From: Burkholderia sp. Bp8963
GTDB taxonomy: Bacteria; Pseudomonadota; Gammaproteobacteria; Burkholderiales; Burkholderiaceae
DNA: 64,000 nucleotides
Direction of reading: 5' to 3'
Assembly (NCBI RefSeq): GCF_003854275.1
Contig: NZ_QTQP01000032.1
Span: forward strand, 1 to 64,000
Numbering within the stretch: the stretch's first letter is position 1; every line of letters begins with the position of its first letter. Both the position numbers and the translations under genes were made by a program. A model generated the notes under the pieces. The model worked only from the letters and a program-made list of their open reading frames with translations. It had not been told where the DNA came from and searched no databases. Shown piece by piece: positions 43,397 through 55,143 of the stretch.

Positions 43397-45172
43397 ATGG
43401 ACGGAAATCCGTTTCTGAAGATACAGAGCCTGGGCCGCGCACTGATGCTGCCCATTGCAGTGCTGCCGGTCGCCGGCATCCTGCTGCGCCTCGGCCAGCC
43501 GGACGTGTTCAACATCAAGATGATCGCCGACGCGGGCGGCGCGATCTTCGACAACCTGCCGCTGCTGTTCGCGATCGGCGTGGCGGTCGGCTTCGCGAAG
43601 GACAACAACGGCGTCGCGGCGCTCGCGGGTGCGATCGGCTACCTGATCGAAACCGCGATCATGAAGGACATCGATCCGAAGCTGAACATGGGCGTGCTGT
43701 CCGGGATCATCGCGGGCGTGGTCGCGGGCTTGCTGTACAACCGCTACAAGGACATCAAGCTGCCCGACTACCTCGCGTTCTTCGGCGGCAAGCGTTTCGT
43801 GCCGATCATCACGGGTCTCGCGTGCGTGCTGCTCGGCATCGTGTTCGGCTACGTGTGGCAGCCGGTGCAGCACGCGATCGATGCGGCCGGCCAGTGGCTG
43901 ACGACCGCGGGCGCGATCGGCGCGTTCGTGTTCGGCTTCCTGAACCGGCTGCTGCTCGTCACGGGCCTGCACCACATCCTCAACTCGCTCGCGTGGTTCG
44001 TGTTCGGCAACTTCACGCCGCCGGCCGGTGGCGAGCTCGTGCACGGCGACCTGCACCGCTTCTTCGCGGGCGACCAGACCGCCGGCACCTTCATGGCCGG
44101 CTTCTTCCCGATCATGATGTTCGGCCTGCCTGCCGCGTGTCTCGCGATGCTGCACGAGGCGCCGAAGGAGCGCCGCGCGGTGGTCGGCGGCCTGCTGCTG
44201 TCGATGGCGCTCACATCGTTCCTGACCGGCGTGACCGAGCCGATCGAATTCAGCTTCATGTTCCTCGCGCCGGTGCTGTACGTGATCCACGCGCTGCTGA
44301 CGGGGCTGTCGCTCGCGATCTGCCAGCTGCTCGACGTGAAGCTCGGCTTCACGTTCTCGGCGGGCGCGATCGACTACGTGCTGAACTACGGGTTGTCGAC
44401 GAAGGGCTGGATCGCGATTCCGCTCGGCATTGCATACGGCATCGCGTACTACGGGCTGTTCCGCTTCTTCATCCGCAAGTTCAACATGGCGACGCCGGGC
44501 CGTGAGCCTGCGACGGCCGACGCGGCGGCCGAGTCGCTCGACGCGGGTGTCGGCGTCGCGCCGATCGCGGCTGCCACCGCGCCGCGCGCACAGCGCTACA
44601 TCGCCGCGCTCGGCGGCGCCGCGAACCTGACAGTCGTCGACGCATGCACGACGCGCCTGCGCCTGAGCGTCGTCGATCCGGGCAAGGTGTCGGAAGCGGA
44701 CCTGAAGGCGGTCGGCGCGCGCGGCGTGCTCAAGCGCGGCGGCAACAGCGTGCAGGTGATCATCGGGCCGGAGGCGGACATCATCGCCGACGAAATGCGC
44801 ACGGCGATCGGCGGCGGTGCTGCGGCAAGCACTGAGGCAAGCGCTGCGGTGCCGACGGTTGCCGCTGCACCGGCGGCCACGGCTGCGGTCGGCGCGGCCG
44901 GTCCGCTCGATCCGGAGCCGGCACGCTGGCTCGCGGTGTTCGGCGGCGCGACGAACGTTGCGTCGCTCGACGCGGTGGCGACCACGCGCCTGCGTGTCGT
45001 CGTGCTCGATCCGTCGGCGGTCGATCGCCAGCGCCTCGAATCGCTCGACGTCGCGTGGGTCGGCGCCGACACGTTCCACATCGTCTGCGGCAGCGCAGCG
45101 TCGCGCTACGCGGAGCAGCTCAATGCGCGCCTGCCGGCGGCGGGCGGCGGGGCAGCCGCGCAGCCGGCCTGA
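43397..45172 (+). CDS. nagE: PTS N-acetylglucosamine transporter IIC-IIB with an extra IIB-like domain
   Basis: A 591-residue PTS permease of the Glc/GlcNAc family. The membrane IIC domain spans about residues 1-365 (MLPIAVLPVAGILLRLGQPD; FLTGVTEPIEFSFMFLAP). A IIB domain follows with phosphocysteine Cys417 in DACTTRLRLSVVD. After an Ala-rich linker there is a second IIB-like domain (about 510-582) that reads DAVATTRLRVVV and so lacks the cysteine. The IIA function is supplied by the fused protein upstream. It imports GlcNAc as GlcNAc-6-P. Confidence 0.92.
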   Translation: MDGNPFLKIQSLGRALMLPIAVLPVAGILLRLGQPDVFNIKMIADAGGAIFDNLPLLFAIGVAVGFAKDNNGVAALAGAIGYLIETAIMKDIDPKLNMGVLSGIIAGVVAGLLYNRYKDIKLPDYLAFFGGKRFVPIITGLACVLLGIVFGYVWQPVQHAIDAAGQWLTTAGAIGAFVFGFLNRLLLVTGLHHILNSLAWFVFGNFTPPAGGELVHGDLHRFFAGDQTAGTFMAGFFPIMMFGLPAACLAMLHEAPKERRAVVGGLLLSMALTSFLTGVTEPIEFSFMFLAPVLYVIHALLTGLSLAICQLLDVKLGFTFSAGAIDYVLNYGLSTKGWIAIPLGIAYGIAYYGLFRFFIRKFNMATPGREPATADAAAESLDAGVGVAPIAAATAPRAQRYIAALGGAANLTVVDACTTRLRLSVVDPGKVSEADLKAVGARGVLKRGGNSVQVIIGPEADIIADEMRTAIGGGAAASTEASAAVPTVAAAPAATAAVGAAGPLDPEPARWLAVFGGATNVASLDAVATTRLRVVVLDPSAVDRQRLESLDVAWVGADTFHIVCGSAASRYAEQLNARLPAAGGGAAAQPA

Positions 45173-45225
45173 CGTCGCGCGGCGATGGCGGCAGTGATTC
45201 CCCGATCGTGGCCGCACCCGGAAAC

Positions 45226-45255
45226 GAAACACGGCGCCCGAGGGCGCCGTGTTTC
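45226..45255. terminator. Bidirectional hairpin terminator between nagE and cydX
   Basis: A 13-bp stem GAAACACGGCGCC / GGCGCCGTGTTTC with a 4-base loop lies between convergent genes. Its GTTTC arm supplies a short T stretch in both directions. Confidence 0.65.
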
Positions 45256-45326
45256 ATTGCGGGTGGGTTTGCGTTGCGCGGGCTGTCAGGCCGCGCCCGC
45301 AGCGGGCCGCGTCAGTTCGCGCGTAC

Positions 45327-45431
45327 TTACGCTTCCTGCTTGCTGCGCTGTCGCGCTTCGAGCCACATCGCGTTGATGATGCCGAACGCGAGCGCGACGC
45401 CGATACCGAGAATCCAGCTGAAATACCACAT
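45327..45431 (-). CDS. cydX: Cytochrome bd oxidase small subunit CydX
   Basis: A 34-residue membrane peptide, MWYFSWILGIGVALAFG followed by a short basic tail, of the CydX/YbgT type. It stabilises the heme groups of cytochrome bd. It lies 64 bases downstream of cydB on the same strand, the usual place. Confidence 0.88.
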   Translation of the reverse strand: MWYFSWILGIGVALAFGIINAMWLEARQRSKQEA

Positions 45432-45495
45432 GATCCGACTCCTTGCGAAACGGGGGAGGGCGGGGCGGGGGGGCGCCTGCGCGCCCCGGCCCGGT

Positions 45496-46632
45496 TCAGT
45501 ACATCGAGTGCGTGTTTTCCTCGAGCGCCTGGCGCGTGACCTTGCCGCGCATCACGCGGTACACCCAGCTCGTGTAGAGCAGGACGATCGGCAGGAACAC
45601 GATCACGGCGAACAGCATCACCTGCAGCGTCATGTGGCTCGACGTCGAGTCCCATACCGTCAGGCTGCTCTTCGGGTCCAGCGACGACGGCATGATGAAC
45701 GGGAACATCGAGAAGCCCGCGGTCAGGATCACGCCGACGATCATCAGGCCCGTGCAGACGAACGCGGTCTTCTCGAGGCGCGAGCCCGCGAGCAGCAGTG
45801 CGAGCACGCCGCCCGCGATGCCGACGACAGGCGCCGCGATCATCCACGGATATTCGCCGTAGTTCGCGAGCCACAGGCCCGACCCGGAGGCGACATCCTT
45901 GAGCAGCGGGTTCGCGACCGTGTCGGTGGGCGCGGCGTGCGTGATGTGATAGCCGCCGATGTACGACGCGACCAGCACACCGGCGAGCACGAACAGCACG
46001 ACGGCGAGGAACGCCGACGCGCGCAGCGCGACCGACGCGCGGCGCGCGATCACGCCGTCCGTCTTCATCTTGATGAACGCGGCGCCGTGCGCGACGAGCA
46101 TCGTCAGGCTGACGAGGCCGCACAGCAGCGCGAACGGGTTCAACAGCGCCCAGAAGCTGCCGTGGTAGGTCACGCGCAGATCGGTGTCGAACTGGAACGG
46201 CACGCCCTGCAGCAGGTTGCCGAATGCGACGCCGAACACGAGTGCCGGCACGAAGCCGCCGACGAACAGGCCCCAGTCCCAGGCCGCGCGCCAGCGCGGG
46301 TCCGGCCGCTTGCTGCGGTAGTCGAAGCCGACCGGCCGGAAGAACAGCGCGAACAGCACGAGCAGCATCGCGAAGTAGAAGCCGGAGAACGACGCCGCAT
46401 AGACGAGCGGCCAGGCGGCAAACATCGCGCCGCCGGCGGTGATCAGCCACACCTGGTTGCCTTCCCAGGTTGCGCCTACCGTGTTGACGATGATGCGGCG
46501 CTCGTCGTCGGTCTTGCCGAGGAACGGCAGCAGCGCGGTCGCGCCCATGTCGAAGCCGTCGGTGACGGCGAAGCCGATCAGCAGCACGCCGACGAGCAGC
46601 CACCAGATCAGCTTGAGAGTTGCATAGTCCAT
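45496..46632 (-). CDS. cydB: Cytochrome bd ubiquinol oxidase subunit II
   Basis: A 378-residue CydB with about eight to nine helices. The N-terminus [20 protein letters not shown] and [21 protein letters not shown] are diagnostic. With CydA it reduces oxygen from ubiquinol without proton pumping and serves low-oxygen growth. The length equals that of E. coli CydB. It lies 37 bases downstream of cydA. Confidence 0.97.
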   Translation of the reverse strand: MDYATLKLIWWLLVGVLLIGFAVTDGFDMGATALLPFLGKTDDERRIIVNTVGATWEGNQVWLITAGGAMFAAWPLVYAASFSGFYFAMLLVLFALFFRPVGFDYRSKRPDPRWRAAWDWGLFVGGFVPALVFGVAFGNLLQGVPFQFDTDLRVTYHGSFWALLNPFALLCGLVSLTMLVAHGAAFIKMKTDGVIARRASVALRASAFLAVVLFVLAGVLVASYIGGYHITHAAPTDTVANPLLKDVASGSGLWLANYGEYPWMIAAPVVGIAGGVLALLLAGSRLEKTAFVCTGLMIVGVILTAGFSMFPFIMPSSLDPKSSLTVWDSTSSHMTLQVMLFAVIVFLPIVLLYTSWVYRVMRGKVTRQALEENTHSMY

Positions 46633-46669
46633 AGCGATTCCTTGTTCGGTGTCGGGTACGCGTGCGCCG

Positions 46670-48247
46670 TCATACGGACGCGCGCTCGGCGGCGATCAGC
46701 TCGTGGTGGTAGCGCCCCGTATGCAGCGACGACGGGCCGAGACGTGCGTACTTGAACATCAGCGTGATCTCGACGATGAAGAGCACCGTGTAGAACAGGA
46801 TGAAGCCGGCGAGGCTCAGGTACAGGTCGGACGGCGTCAGGCTCGACGCGGACAGGTGCGTCGGCAGCACGCCCGCGATCGTCCACGGCTGTCGGCCCAG
46901 TTCGGCGACGACCCAGCCGAATTCGATCGCGATCCACGGCAGCGGGATTGCCCACACCGCGTAGCGCAGGAACCAGCGGCGGTTGTCCTGCAGCAGTTCG
47001 CGGCGCGCGCAGAACCAGAACGCGGCGACGAAGGTCGCGACGAACAGGAAACCGAGGAACACCATGATCCGGAACGAGAAGAACACCGGCGCGACGGGCG
47101 GGATGGTCTTCTTCGCGGCTTCCTTGATCTGCTCGGGCGTCGCGTCGGTCACGTTCGGCGTGAACTGCTTGAGCATCAGCCCGTAGCCGAGATACTGCTT
47201 GTGCCGGTCGAACAGCGCTTGCGTCGCGGCGCTCTTGTCGCCTTCCTTGAGCTTCTGCAGCGCGCCGTACGCGATCATCCCGCTCTGGATGTGCTCCTCG
47301 CTGTGCTTCGCGAGATCGCGCAGGCCGACCACCGGCTCGTCGATCGAGCGCGTCGCGATCAGGCCGAGCGCGTACGGGATCTTGATCGCGTAGTCGGTAC
47401 GCTGCTCCTTCTGGTTCGGCAGGCCGATCAGCGTGAACGACGCGGGCGCCGGCTGCGTTTCCCATTCGGATTCGATCGCGGCGAGCTTCATCTTCTGCAC
47501 TTCGCCGGTCGTGTAGCCCGATTCGTCGCCGAGCACGATCACGCAAAGCGTCGATGCGAGGCCGAAGCCGGCCGCGACCGCGAACGAGCGCAGCGCGAAG
47601 TCGGTGTCGCGCTTCTTCAGCAGGTACCACGACGACACGCCGAGCACGAACATCGCAGCCGACACGTAGCCGGCCGACACGGTGTGCACGAACTTCACCT
47701 GCGCGACCGGGTTGAAGATCACGTCGAACAGGCTCGTCATCTCCATGCGCATCGTCTGGTAATTGAACTCGGCGCCGACCGGGTTGTTCATCCAGCCGTT
47801 CGCGACGAGGATCCACAGCGCGGACAGGTTCGAGCCGAGCGCGACGAGGAACGTGACCATCAGGTGCTTGACCTTCGACAGGCGGTTCCAGCCGAAGAAG
47901 AACAGGCCGACGAACGTCGATTCGAGGAAGAACGCCATCAGGCCTTCGACCGCGAGCGGCACGCCGAAGATGTCGCCGACGTAGTGCGAGTAGTACGACC
48001 AGTTCGTGCCGAACTGGAATTCGAGCGTGATGCCGGTCGTCACGCCCATCGCAAAGTTGATCCCGAACAGCTTGCCCCAGAACTGGGTCATGTCCTTGTA
48101 GACCTGCTTGCCGGTCATCACGTACACGGCTTCCATGATCACGAGCAGCCACGACAGACCGAGCGTCAGCGGCACGAACAGGAAGTGGTAGAGCGCTGTG
48201 ATGCCGAACTGCAGTCGTGACAGATCGACGACTTCGCTACTTATCAT
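46670..48247 (-). CDS. cydA: Cytochrome bd ubiquinol oxidase subunit I
   Basis: A 525-residue CydA holding hemes b558, b595 and d. It starts near [21 protein letters not shown], with the heme-ligand region following. The Q-loop is of the long, E. coli-like kind ([20 protein letters not shown]), and GRQPW is present in [19 protein letters not shown]. The start overlaps the end of cydP by 11 bases. Confidence 0.97.
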   Translation of the reverse strand: MISSEVVDLSRLQFGITALYHFLFVPLTLGLSWLLVIMEAVYVMTGKQVYKDMTQFWGKLFGINFAMGVTTGITLEFQFGTNWSYYSHYVGDIFGVPLAVEGLMAFFLESTFVGLFFFGWNRLSKVKHLMVTFLVALGSNLSALWILVANGWMNNPVGAEFNYQTMRMEMTSLFDVIFNPVAQVKFVHTVSAGYVSAAMFVLGVSSWYLLKKRDTDFALRSFAVAAGFGLASTLCVIVLGDESGYTTGEVQKMKLAAIESEWETQPAPASFTLIGLPNQKEQRTDYAIKIPYALGLIATRSIDEPVVGLRDLAKHSEEHIQSGMIAYGALQKLKEGDKSAATQALFDRHKQYLGYGLMLKQFTPNVTDATPEQIKEAAKKTIPPVAPVFFSFRIMVFLGFLFVATFVAAFWFCARRELLQDNRRWFLRYAVWAIPLPWIAIEFGWVVAELGRQPWTIAGVLPTHLSASSLTPSDLYLSLAGFILFYTVLFIVEITLMFKYARLGPSSLHTGRYHHELIAAERASV

Positions 48248-48506
48248 GTTGGTCTCCCTGGGTAGAAACGGGCGCCGGGACCGAGAGCAGCTTCTCGGCG
48301 ACGGCGGCAGGCGGCAGCGACATGTGCTCGGCCTGCGGATGATTGAAGAATGCGTATTTGAGCGCCATCAGCAGGGCCAGCTTGACGATCAGTACGAAAG
48401 TGATGTCCCGGGCGAGGGTCGGGCCGCGGGCCCACGTGGCGATGCGGCCACGCCAGCCTGCCGACCCCGCGGCAGGTGATGCGGGCTTTTTGTCGATCGA
48501 GATCAC
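48237..48506 (-). CDS. cydP: Putative cytochrome bd small subunit CydP
   Basis: An 89-residue protein with one transmembrane helix (ARDITFVLIVKLALLMALKYAFF is the core, centred on residue 45). Its position directly before cydA and its shape match CydP-type small proteins of beta-proteobacterial cyd operons. Overlap with cydA suggests coupled translation. Confidence 0.8.
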   Translation of the reverse strand: MISIDKKPASPAAGSAGWRGRIATWARGPTLARDITFVLIVKLALLMALKYAFFNHPQAEHMSLPPAAVAEKLLSVPAPVSTQGDQHDK

Positions 48507-48680
48507 GGCGATTATCCTGAATCGATTTAACGCGGGTTGGGGGCGACTTTACGTTGGATATATGACGGCTGTTAAGCGGTTTCTTAATCCTGTTGCGCCG
48601 GACATACCCATTCTAAAAGGCCGCCTTCGCCGCGCCGAGTGCTGCGCTGCGGCACACCGTCGCGAACGGCGCGGCGGGAT

Positions 48681-48694
48681 TTGACGTAAATCAA
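48681..48694 (-). promoter_or_regulatory. FNR/ANR-like box upstream of the cyd operon
   Basis: TTGACGTAAATCAA differs from the FNR/ANR consensus TTGAT-N4-ATCAA at one base. It lies 175 bases before cydP, in the gap after the rpoH terminator. Low-oxygen activation of cytochrome bd by such a protein would be expected. The distance to any visible -10 box is long. Confidence 0.45.
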
Positions 48695-48755
48695 TGTTTT
48701 TCGGAAACGGCCTTTCGCGACTGAATACCCGATGAAATCGGTCAATCAATCGACG

Positions 48756-48787
48756 AAAAAAAACCGCTGCCGGGTGGCAGCGGTTTT
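48756..48787 (-). terminator. Intrinsic terminator after rpoH
   Basis: A 12-bp stem (AAAACCGCTGCC / GGCAGCGGTTTT, loop GGGT) is followed on the minus strand by eight T residues. Confidence 0.92.
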
Positions 48788-48813
48788 GGTTACGACGCTT
48801 TGAATCAGTCGAT

Positions 48814-49749
<936 letters not shown>

Positions 49750-49810
49750 TTAAGAAAACTCCTTTGGAATCAGGGATGAACCCCGGTATCGGATGATTCC
49801 GCGGTCAATC

Positions 49811-49837
49811 TTAGCACTCCCTTCAACGGAGTGCTAA
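49811..49837 (-). promoter_or_regulatory. CIRCE element (HrcA operator)
   Basis: TTAGCACTC-N9-GAGTGCTAA is a perfect CIRCE palindrome. HrcA repressors bind this site before groESL and dnaK genes. Here it lies between rpoH and pagL, close to the rpoH start, which places the heat-shock sigma factor under a second heat-shock regulator. Confidence 0.95.
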
Positions 49838-49876
49838 TTCCTTAGAGGGGGCACGGGCTTTCGAGTTCCCGATTCT

Positions 49877-49900
49877 CTATCGATCTTGCGAGATCGATAG
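49877..49900. repeat. Inverted repeat between rpoH and pagL
   Basis: Perfect 10-base arms CTATCGATCT / AGATCGATAG with a 4-base loop and no T tract. It lies 40 bases beyond CIRCE. It could be another operator or an mRNA hairpin; its function is unknown. Confidence 0.75.
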
Positions 49901-50109
49901 TGTTAGGCGTGACCACTCGAACGCCGGCAAGTTCCATAAGTCGTTGTTTTTCCGAGGATCAGGCAGACGGTTCCGATTTTTGTAGTTTAGGAAGCAAACC
50001 ATTTCGCTCTGTGATGCCGATCGGAAAAGTCCTTTACCATAAGATTCTGTTCGCTCGATCCAGGCCGTCCGCGGCCGGTTCCATTCAACCCACAGAGTTG
50101 GAGTGTCAG

Positions 50110-50679
50110 ATGAACAATAAGAAGAATGGTCGGCGGCACAGCCGAGTTGCGACGCATGCCGTTCTGGCTGCGGCATTGCTGGGCGGGTCCGGCGCGGCGT
50201 TTGCGGATCGTTGGGGGATTCAGGCGGGCGGCGGGTTTTCCGATCGCCATGGCATCGACAAGGGGACCCTCGGCGTCGTGTGGGATCCGGGCTGGACGTG
50301 GTGGGAGATCGGCGGCTGGCACTTCGCGTTCGTGATGGAAGGCCATGTCGGCTACTGGCACACGGGCGGCAACATCCACAGCAACCTGTGGGAGCTCGGC
50401 GCGACGCCGATGCTGCGCTTCATCAAGAGTGCGGGCGCGGTGCGTCCGTATATCGAAGCCGGCGCGGGCGTGCGGCTGCTGTCCCATCCGACGATTGCGA
50501 CCAATTTCTCGATGTCCACCGCGTTCCAGTTCGCGGACACGGTCGGCGTCGGCGCCCAGTTCGGAGAACGGCAACAGTATCAGGTCGGCTACCGTTTTCA
50601 ACATGTGTCTAACGCGGGTATCAAAGAGCCGAATCCTGGTATAAATTTCCACCAGTTCTACATGCAGTACAACTTCTGA
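50110..50679 (+). CDS. pagL: Lipid A 3-O-deacylase PagL-like outer-membrane protein
   Basis: A 189-residue outer-membrane beta-barrel with a signal peptide (cleavage near GGSGAAFA). The catalytic His-Ser pair appears in YRFQHVSNAGIKEPNPGI, and the chain ends in Phe (FYMQYNF), typical for outer-membrane insertion. PagL removes the 3-position acyl chain of lipid A and can soften immune recognition. ATG 50110 lies about 7 bases after GGAG in TTGGAGTG. Confidence 0.92.
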   Translation: MNNKKNGRRHSRVATHAVLAAALLGGSGAAFADRWGIQAGGGFSDRHGIDKGTLGVVWDPGWTWWEIGGWHFAFVMEGHVGYWHTGGNIHSNLWELGATPMLRFIKSAGAVRPYIEAGAGVRLLSHPTIATNFSMSTAFQFADTVGVGAQFGERQQYQVGYRFQHVSNAGIKEPNPGINFHQFYMQYNF

Positions 50680-50724
50680 TTCGCACGCCCGCGCACGGCG
50701 TGCGCGTTGCCGAGGAGTCAGGCG

Positions 50725-51108
50725 ATGGCGAAGGTGGTCGATGCGATCCGCGCGCTCGAGCGCGATCGGTTCCGCGCAATGGTGGACGGTGACGGCGAGG
50801 TGCTCGACGCACTGCTGTCGGACAAAGTGTTCTATGTCCATACCAATGGCAAACGGGAAACGAAGCAGCAGTTCATCGACGCCATCGCCGCAGGCCGCCG
50901 TCGCTATCGCCAGATCGAGGTCCAGTCGCAGGACGTGCTGCCCGTCGGCAACGAGACCTGCGTCGTCACCGGGCGCGCACTGATCGAGATGGAAACGAAC
51001 AACGGCGGTCTCGTGTTTCCGATTGCCTATACCGCCGTGCAGACCCAGGAGCAGGGGCGCTGGCGCCTGCTTGCGTGGCAGGCGACGCGGTGCGCGACCG
51101 AGACATGA
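50725..51108 (+). CDS. NTF2-like/DUF4440 domain protein
   Basis: A 127-residue cone-fold protein of the SnoaL/NTF2-like superfamily. It shows LDALLSDKVFYVHTNGKRETKQ, which is typical of this group, and a C-terminal GRWRLLAWQATR. Members bind or isomerise small ligands; none is predictable here. ATG 50725 is 7 bases after GAGGAG. It follows pagL by 45 bases and may be cotranscribed. Confidence 0.8.
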   Translation: MAKVVDAIRALERDRFRAMVDGDGEVLDALLSDKVFYVHTNGKRETKQQFIDAIAAGRRRYRQIEVQSQDVLPVGNETCVVTGRALIEMETNNGGLVFPIAYTAVQTQEQGRWRLLAWQATRCATET

Positions 51109-51153
51109 ACGCGCGTGGCATTCCGCTTGGCATTCCTTTGCGTGTCTCTTCCG

Positions 51154-51180
51154 AAGCGGCCTTCTGGGCCGCTTTTCGTT
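51154..51180 (+). terminator. Intrinsic terminator after NTF2-like gene
   Basis: An 8-bp stem AAGCGGCC / GGCCGCTT is followed by TTCGTT. It sits 45 bases after the stop. Confidence 0.7.
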
Positions 51181-51260
51181 GGCCCGTGCAACGCGGATCG
51201 CGTGTTGCACGGGTGGTCCTGCACCGCTCGCTGACCTTCTTCAAACCCTGATGCGGCCCG

Positions 51261-53180
<1,920 letters not shown>

Positions 53181-53224
53181 GAGGTAATTCGGAGGGTGTT
53201 CGGAAAGGAACGCATGGCGACAAC

Positions 53225-53252
53225 TCTATGCCAACTTGCCGGCGCGTGTCAA
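53225..53252 (-). promoter_or_regulatory. Candidate promoter of the leuA leader
   Basis: A consensus TTGACA (53247-53252) is 16 bases from CATAGA (53225-53230), a weak -10. It lies just past the end of ybiB, pointing to leuA. Confidence 0.5.
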
Positions 53253-53254
53253 AT

Positions 53255-54238
53255 TCAGGCGTCGATGCGAGCGATCCGCACGATCGTGTCGACTTGCCGC
53301 GCGACCGTCTCCGGCACCGGGATTTCGCCACGCAGCACCGCGTCCGTCCATGCGGCGGTGGTGCCCGCATCGCGCGATTCCGGCAGCGCGACGGGCGGCG
53401 CATCGGCCGACGAGCGCTCGGCTTCGATCAGCGCGTCGCAGACACCGTCGTGCAGCCAGTCGACCTGCACCTGGCGCCGCGTGTCGGCGACGGCCTCGCC
53501 CTCGGTGCCGCGCGCGAGCAGTGCGCCGCCCTGCGCGGCGTCCGGATGGTCGCGGAACAGCTGCGCGAGGCTGTCGCGATACGGCGGATGCGTGTAGTTG
53601 ACGAGCCGCAGGCCCGCGGGCGCGAACGGCTGCAGGATCTTCACGAGCGTATGCGTCGAGTTGCGCACGCCGAGCACGCTGCGCATCGCCAGCAGGCGCG
53701 CGAGCCGCGGCGCGAGCACGTCGATCGATGCGAATGCGACGCGACGTTCGGCGAGCGTGTCTTCGATTGCATCGTGCGACGCCGACGGCGCGATCGACAG
53801 CGCCGCGAAGATCTCCGCGCTCGTCACGCGGCCCGGATCCCGCGTGACGCCATGCACGAGCACCGGCACGCCTTCGCGCGCGAGCAGCAGCGCGAGCAGC
53901 GGCACGAGGTTCGGCTGCTTGCGCGCGCCGTTGTAGCTCGGGATCGCCACCGCGCGAAACGCGCTGTCGCGCACGTGCACGGGTTCGAACGATGCATGCG
54001 CGGCGGCGAGCATCGCGGCCAGTTCGTCGGCGGTCTCGCCCTTCAGCCGGTAAGCGATCAGGATCGCGCCGAGTTCGACGTCCGACACGCGCGCATCGAG
54101 CATCGCACGGTACAGCTCGAACGTGTCTTCGGCGGACAGCGCGCGCGCGCCATGCGGACCGCGCCCGATTTCCTTGATGAAGCGGGCGCAGTGGAACGGT
54201 TCGGCCGCGGCAGCGGCGGGATCGTGGGAAGCGGTCAT
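53255..54238 (-). CDS. ybiB: YbiB-like DNA-binding protein (TrpD2 family)
   Basis: A 327-residue relative of anthranilate phosphoribosyltransferase (TrpD2/YbiB). Fold residues include FIKEIGRGPHGARALSAEDT at the start and VLGVRNSTHTLVKILQPF later. E. coli YbiB binds nucleic acid without sequence preference and has no known transferase activity, and the Burkholderia protein looks the same. ATG 54238 is chosen; a start ten codons upstream is possible. Confidence 0.85.
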   Translation of the reverse strand: MTASHDPAAAAAEPFHCARFIKEIGRGPHGARALSAEDTFELYRAMLDARVSDVELGAILIAYRLKGETADELAAMLAAAHASFEPVHVRDSAFRAVAIPSYNGARKQPNLVPLLALLLAREGVPVLVHGVTRDPGRVTSAEIFAALSIAPSASHDAIEDTLAERRVAFASIDVLAPRLARLLAMRSVLGVRNSTHTLVKILQPFAPAGLRLVNYTHPPYRDSLAQLFRDHPDAAQGGALLARGTEGEAVADTRRQVQVDWLHDGVCDALIEAERSSADAPPVALPESRDAGTTAAWTDAVLRGEIPVPETVARQVDTIVRIARIDA

Positions 54239-54432
54239 CGAAGCGTAGGGAGGCGGCGCGTGTCGCATAGGCGAGCGGGCCGCACGGACAGAGGTGGGAA
54301 CCCTTCAAGTATCGCACGCATTCGCGCGGTTCTTGCAAGCGCGCGGCCGCGGGCCGGCGCGCTACACTCATGATCCCGGCAACGCGCGACCGTACTCCGG
54401 CCCCGGCCGAACATGACAACGAGAGACATCCG

Positions 54433-55077
54433 ATGAAGCTTTACAGCTATTTCCGCAGTTCCGCGTCGTATCGCGTGCGGATCGCCCTGAACCTGAAGCA
54501 GCTGCCATTCGACTACGTGCCCGTCCACCTGCTGCGCGAGGGCGGCCAGCAGCTGAAGGACGAGTATCGCGCGCTGAACCCCGATTCGCTCGTGCCGACG
54601 CTGATCGACGGCGACGCGACGCTGCAGCAGTCGCTCGCGATCATCGAGTACCTGGAAGAGACGCATCCGGAGCCGGCGCTGCTGCCGAAGCAGCCGGCCG
54701 ATCGCGCGTATGTGCGCACGATCGCGCTGCAGATCGCGTGCGAGATCCATCCGCTGAACAACCTGCGCGTGCTGAAGTACCTGAAGCACATGCTGCAGGT
54801 GCCGGAAGAGGCGAAGAACGACTGGTACCGCCACTGGATCGAGACGGGCTTCGCATCGCTCGAGGCGCGCCTCGCGAGCGATCCGCGGACCGGCAAGCTG
54901 TGCTTCGGCGATACGCCGACGCTGGCCGACATCTGCCTCGTGCCGCAGGTGTTCAATGCGAATCGCTTCTCGATCGACACTGCGCGTTATCCGACGATCC
55001 AGCGCATCGTCGATTACGCGGCGACGCTCGACGCATTCAAGGCAGCCGCGCCGGGCGAGCAGCCGGACGCGGAATGA
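54433..55077 (+). CDS. maiA: Maleylacetoacetate isomerase (zeta-class GST)
   Basis: A 214-residue glutathione transferase of the zeta class. The signature SSASYRVRIALNLKQLPFDY begins near residue 10 (SSxSWRVRIAL family motif), with a C-terminal helical domain containing GDTPTLADICLVPQVFNANR. It isomerises maleylacetoacetate in tyrosine degradation using glutathione. The rest of that pathway is not nearby. ATG 54433 starts the thioredoxin-like domain. Confidence 0.93.
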   Translation: MKLYSYFRSSASYRVRIALNLKQLPFDYVPVHLLREGGQQLKDEYRALNPDSLVPTLIDGDATLQQSLAIIEYLEETHPEPALLPKQPADRAYVRTIALQIACEIHPLNNLRVLKYLKHMLQVPEEAKNDWYRHWIETGFASLEARLASDPRTGKLCFGDTPTLADICLVPQVFNANRFSIDTARYPTIQRIVDYAATLDAFKAAAPGEQPDAE

Positions 55078-55093
55078 CGCAAGCAGCCGCATG

Positions 55094-55118
55094 AAAAAAG
55101 GGCGCCCTCGGGCGCCCT
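55094..55118 (-). terminator. Terminator after ftsY (and maiA)
   Basis: An AGGGCGCC / GGCGCCCT stem with a 4-base loop is followed on the minus strand by six T residues. It lies between convergent maiA and ftsY. Confidence 0.8.
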
Positions 55119-55143
55119 GGATCCGTGTCGGCGGCCGCGGCGT

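Noticed and set aside
49838-49875. Sigma-32-type promoter before rpoH
   Set aside because: CTCGAAA and CCCCCTCT are present but only 7 bases apart, too close for the known 11-16 base spacing.
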